DNA of 28,639 bases. It comes from Glomus cerebriforme (Eukaryota; Glomeromycota; Glomeromycetes; Glomerales; Glomeraceae). Under the pieces are notes generated by a model. It did no database searches and was not told the origin of the DNA. It saw only the letters and a program-made list of their open reading frames with translations. Location: the NCBI GenBank assembly GCA_003550305.1, contig QKYT01000258.1:21249-49887 (forward strand). The letters run 5' to 3'. A program made the position numbers and the translations under genes. Of this stretch, positions 27,859 to 28,639 are shown piece by piece; within the stretch, counting starts at the first letter, position 1; every line of letters begins with the position of its first letter.

Positions 27859-28639
27859 TTTTTTAAAAAAATTTGGTAGTGAAAAAGCGAGAGTCTTTAG
27901 AAAGAAATATGAAATGCACTTCGGTATTAATTTCCCCGAAACTCTGTTGACGTAATTGTCATACCAGTTTTCAACAAGTTTTTTAGCTTTAGATTATTTG
28001 GAATATTACGTAAATCATGGATCAATTATATAATGTTTGTAAAAATACCTGAAATATTTCGAGCCAATTTTAGTTAATTTCGGCTTCCAAAACAAGCACT
28101 TCGGTATTAATTTTTCCGAAACTCAAAATTATATCGTCATACTTGATTTAGTATATGTATATATATATATTCACTTGCCAAATAATTAGTTTATTTTGCG
28201 CCATCTATTTTTAGATCTTNTTGAAAGTAATTTAATATGTACTAGAGTGACTAGAATAAATAAATTAAGCTCAATTAAATAAGAGCCGTCCAATGTAATA
28301 ACAGTCGGTGTGCATGTCACATAAGCCTGCCGATCCTAATTAAATTTTTGTGTAACATTAAATTGAGTATACTTCGAACGCTCAAAAAGCATTTTTTTTT
28401 CTAACAAACTGTAAATAAAAATTATTATATTTAATAAATAAAGTCTTACTCAACCTGAAATAAGTAATTTTTTATTTGCAAAAGTATTATTTTGACTTCT
28501 ATAACTATTATAAAAAATAGTATATTTCAGTATAAAGTTGAGAGATTCTTTTTTCAGGTACTTCTTGACTAAAAACTTTATAACTAAATACTTGTAATAT
28601 ATTCCACTAACTATGACTTTGATCTTTATTAAAACTTCT
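27859..28639. other. Upstream region of the gag-like gene and window end
   Basis: Contains the duplicated dyad listed next, an AT microsatellite at about 28153-28171 and an ambiguous base at 28220. No gene is visible up to the right edge. Confidence 0.4.
27916..28124. promoter_or_regulatory. Twice-occurring GCACTTCGG...CCGAAACTC dyad (CGG-N11-CCG)
   Basis: GCACTTCGGTATTAATTT, then YYCCGAAACTC occurs at 27916-27944 and 28096-28124, 180 bases apart, 26 of 29 positions or more identical. Each holds inverted TTCGG and CCGAA arms separated by 11 bases, the spacing bound by some fungal Zn2Cys6 regulators (Gal4 type). The first copy lies about 60 bases upstream of the minus-strand gag-like ATG. It may equally be repeat debris; binding is inference. 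Confidence 0.35.

Overview
This is an AT-rich eukaryotic nuclear contig with short GT-AG introns (about 50-110 bp), long stretches of decayed non-coding DNA, many transposon relics, single ambiguous bases and one assembly gap. The gene families fit an arbuscular mycorrhizal fungus of the Rhizophagus type (Glomeromycotina): a BTB-BACK-TLDc protein, a CxxC-ribbon protein kinase of the hugely expanded lineage family, and small gag-like proteins. The organism call rests on family recognition from memory, not on a search.

Layout. 1-813 is the 3' part of a BACK/TLDc gene that runs off the left edge. 814-5611 is gene-poor and holds an intact 230-bp inverted-repeat element (MITE) at 4141-4370 and degenerate dispersed repeats. 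5612-6660 is a dead copy of the protein kinase family. 7218-8473 is a second MITE, interrupted by a 5'-truncated retrotransposon-like insert that carries its own target duplication. 8641-8890 is a relic of the same BACK/TLDc family as the left-edge gene. 9676-10233 is a minisatellite running into a 946-base gap. 11180-13766 is mostly decayed sequence.

The best-supported gene is a four-exon protein kinase at 13767-15489 (493 aa). From 15990 to 19430 there are two retrotransposon-like, purine-rich decayed segments on opposite strands, flanked inside by an inverted repeat. Between 19917 and 23039 lies a cluster of small membrane-protein genes. Two of them, both on the minus strand, can be fully reconstructed as six-exon paralogues (198 and 179 aa) that share exon phases and a loop motif IPFFCPxDYxYxSP...ACQxRAAN. 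Next to them, oppositely oriented coding fragments meet at one ambiguous base, which suggests an inversion or an assembly error.

The right end (24458-27858) is repetitive: a direct duplication of about 600 bp, a 700-bp GGCC-ended element, a small tandem array, and three copies of a gag-like gene start in different states of decay.

The kinase, TLDc and gag-like families each appear here both as a readable copy and as a relic, which fits local birth-and-death evolution. The tandem tetraspan-like pair is the most promising undescribed item. I see no CRISPR array, rRNA or canonical tRNA gene.
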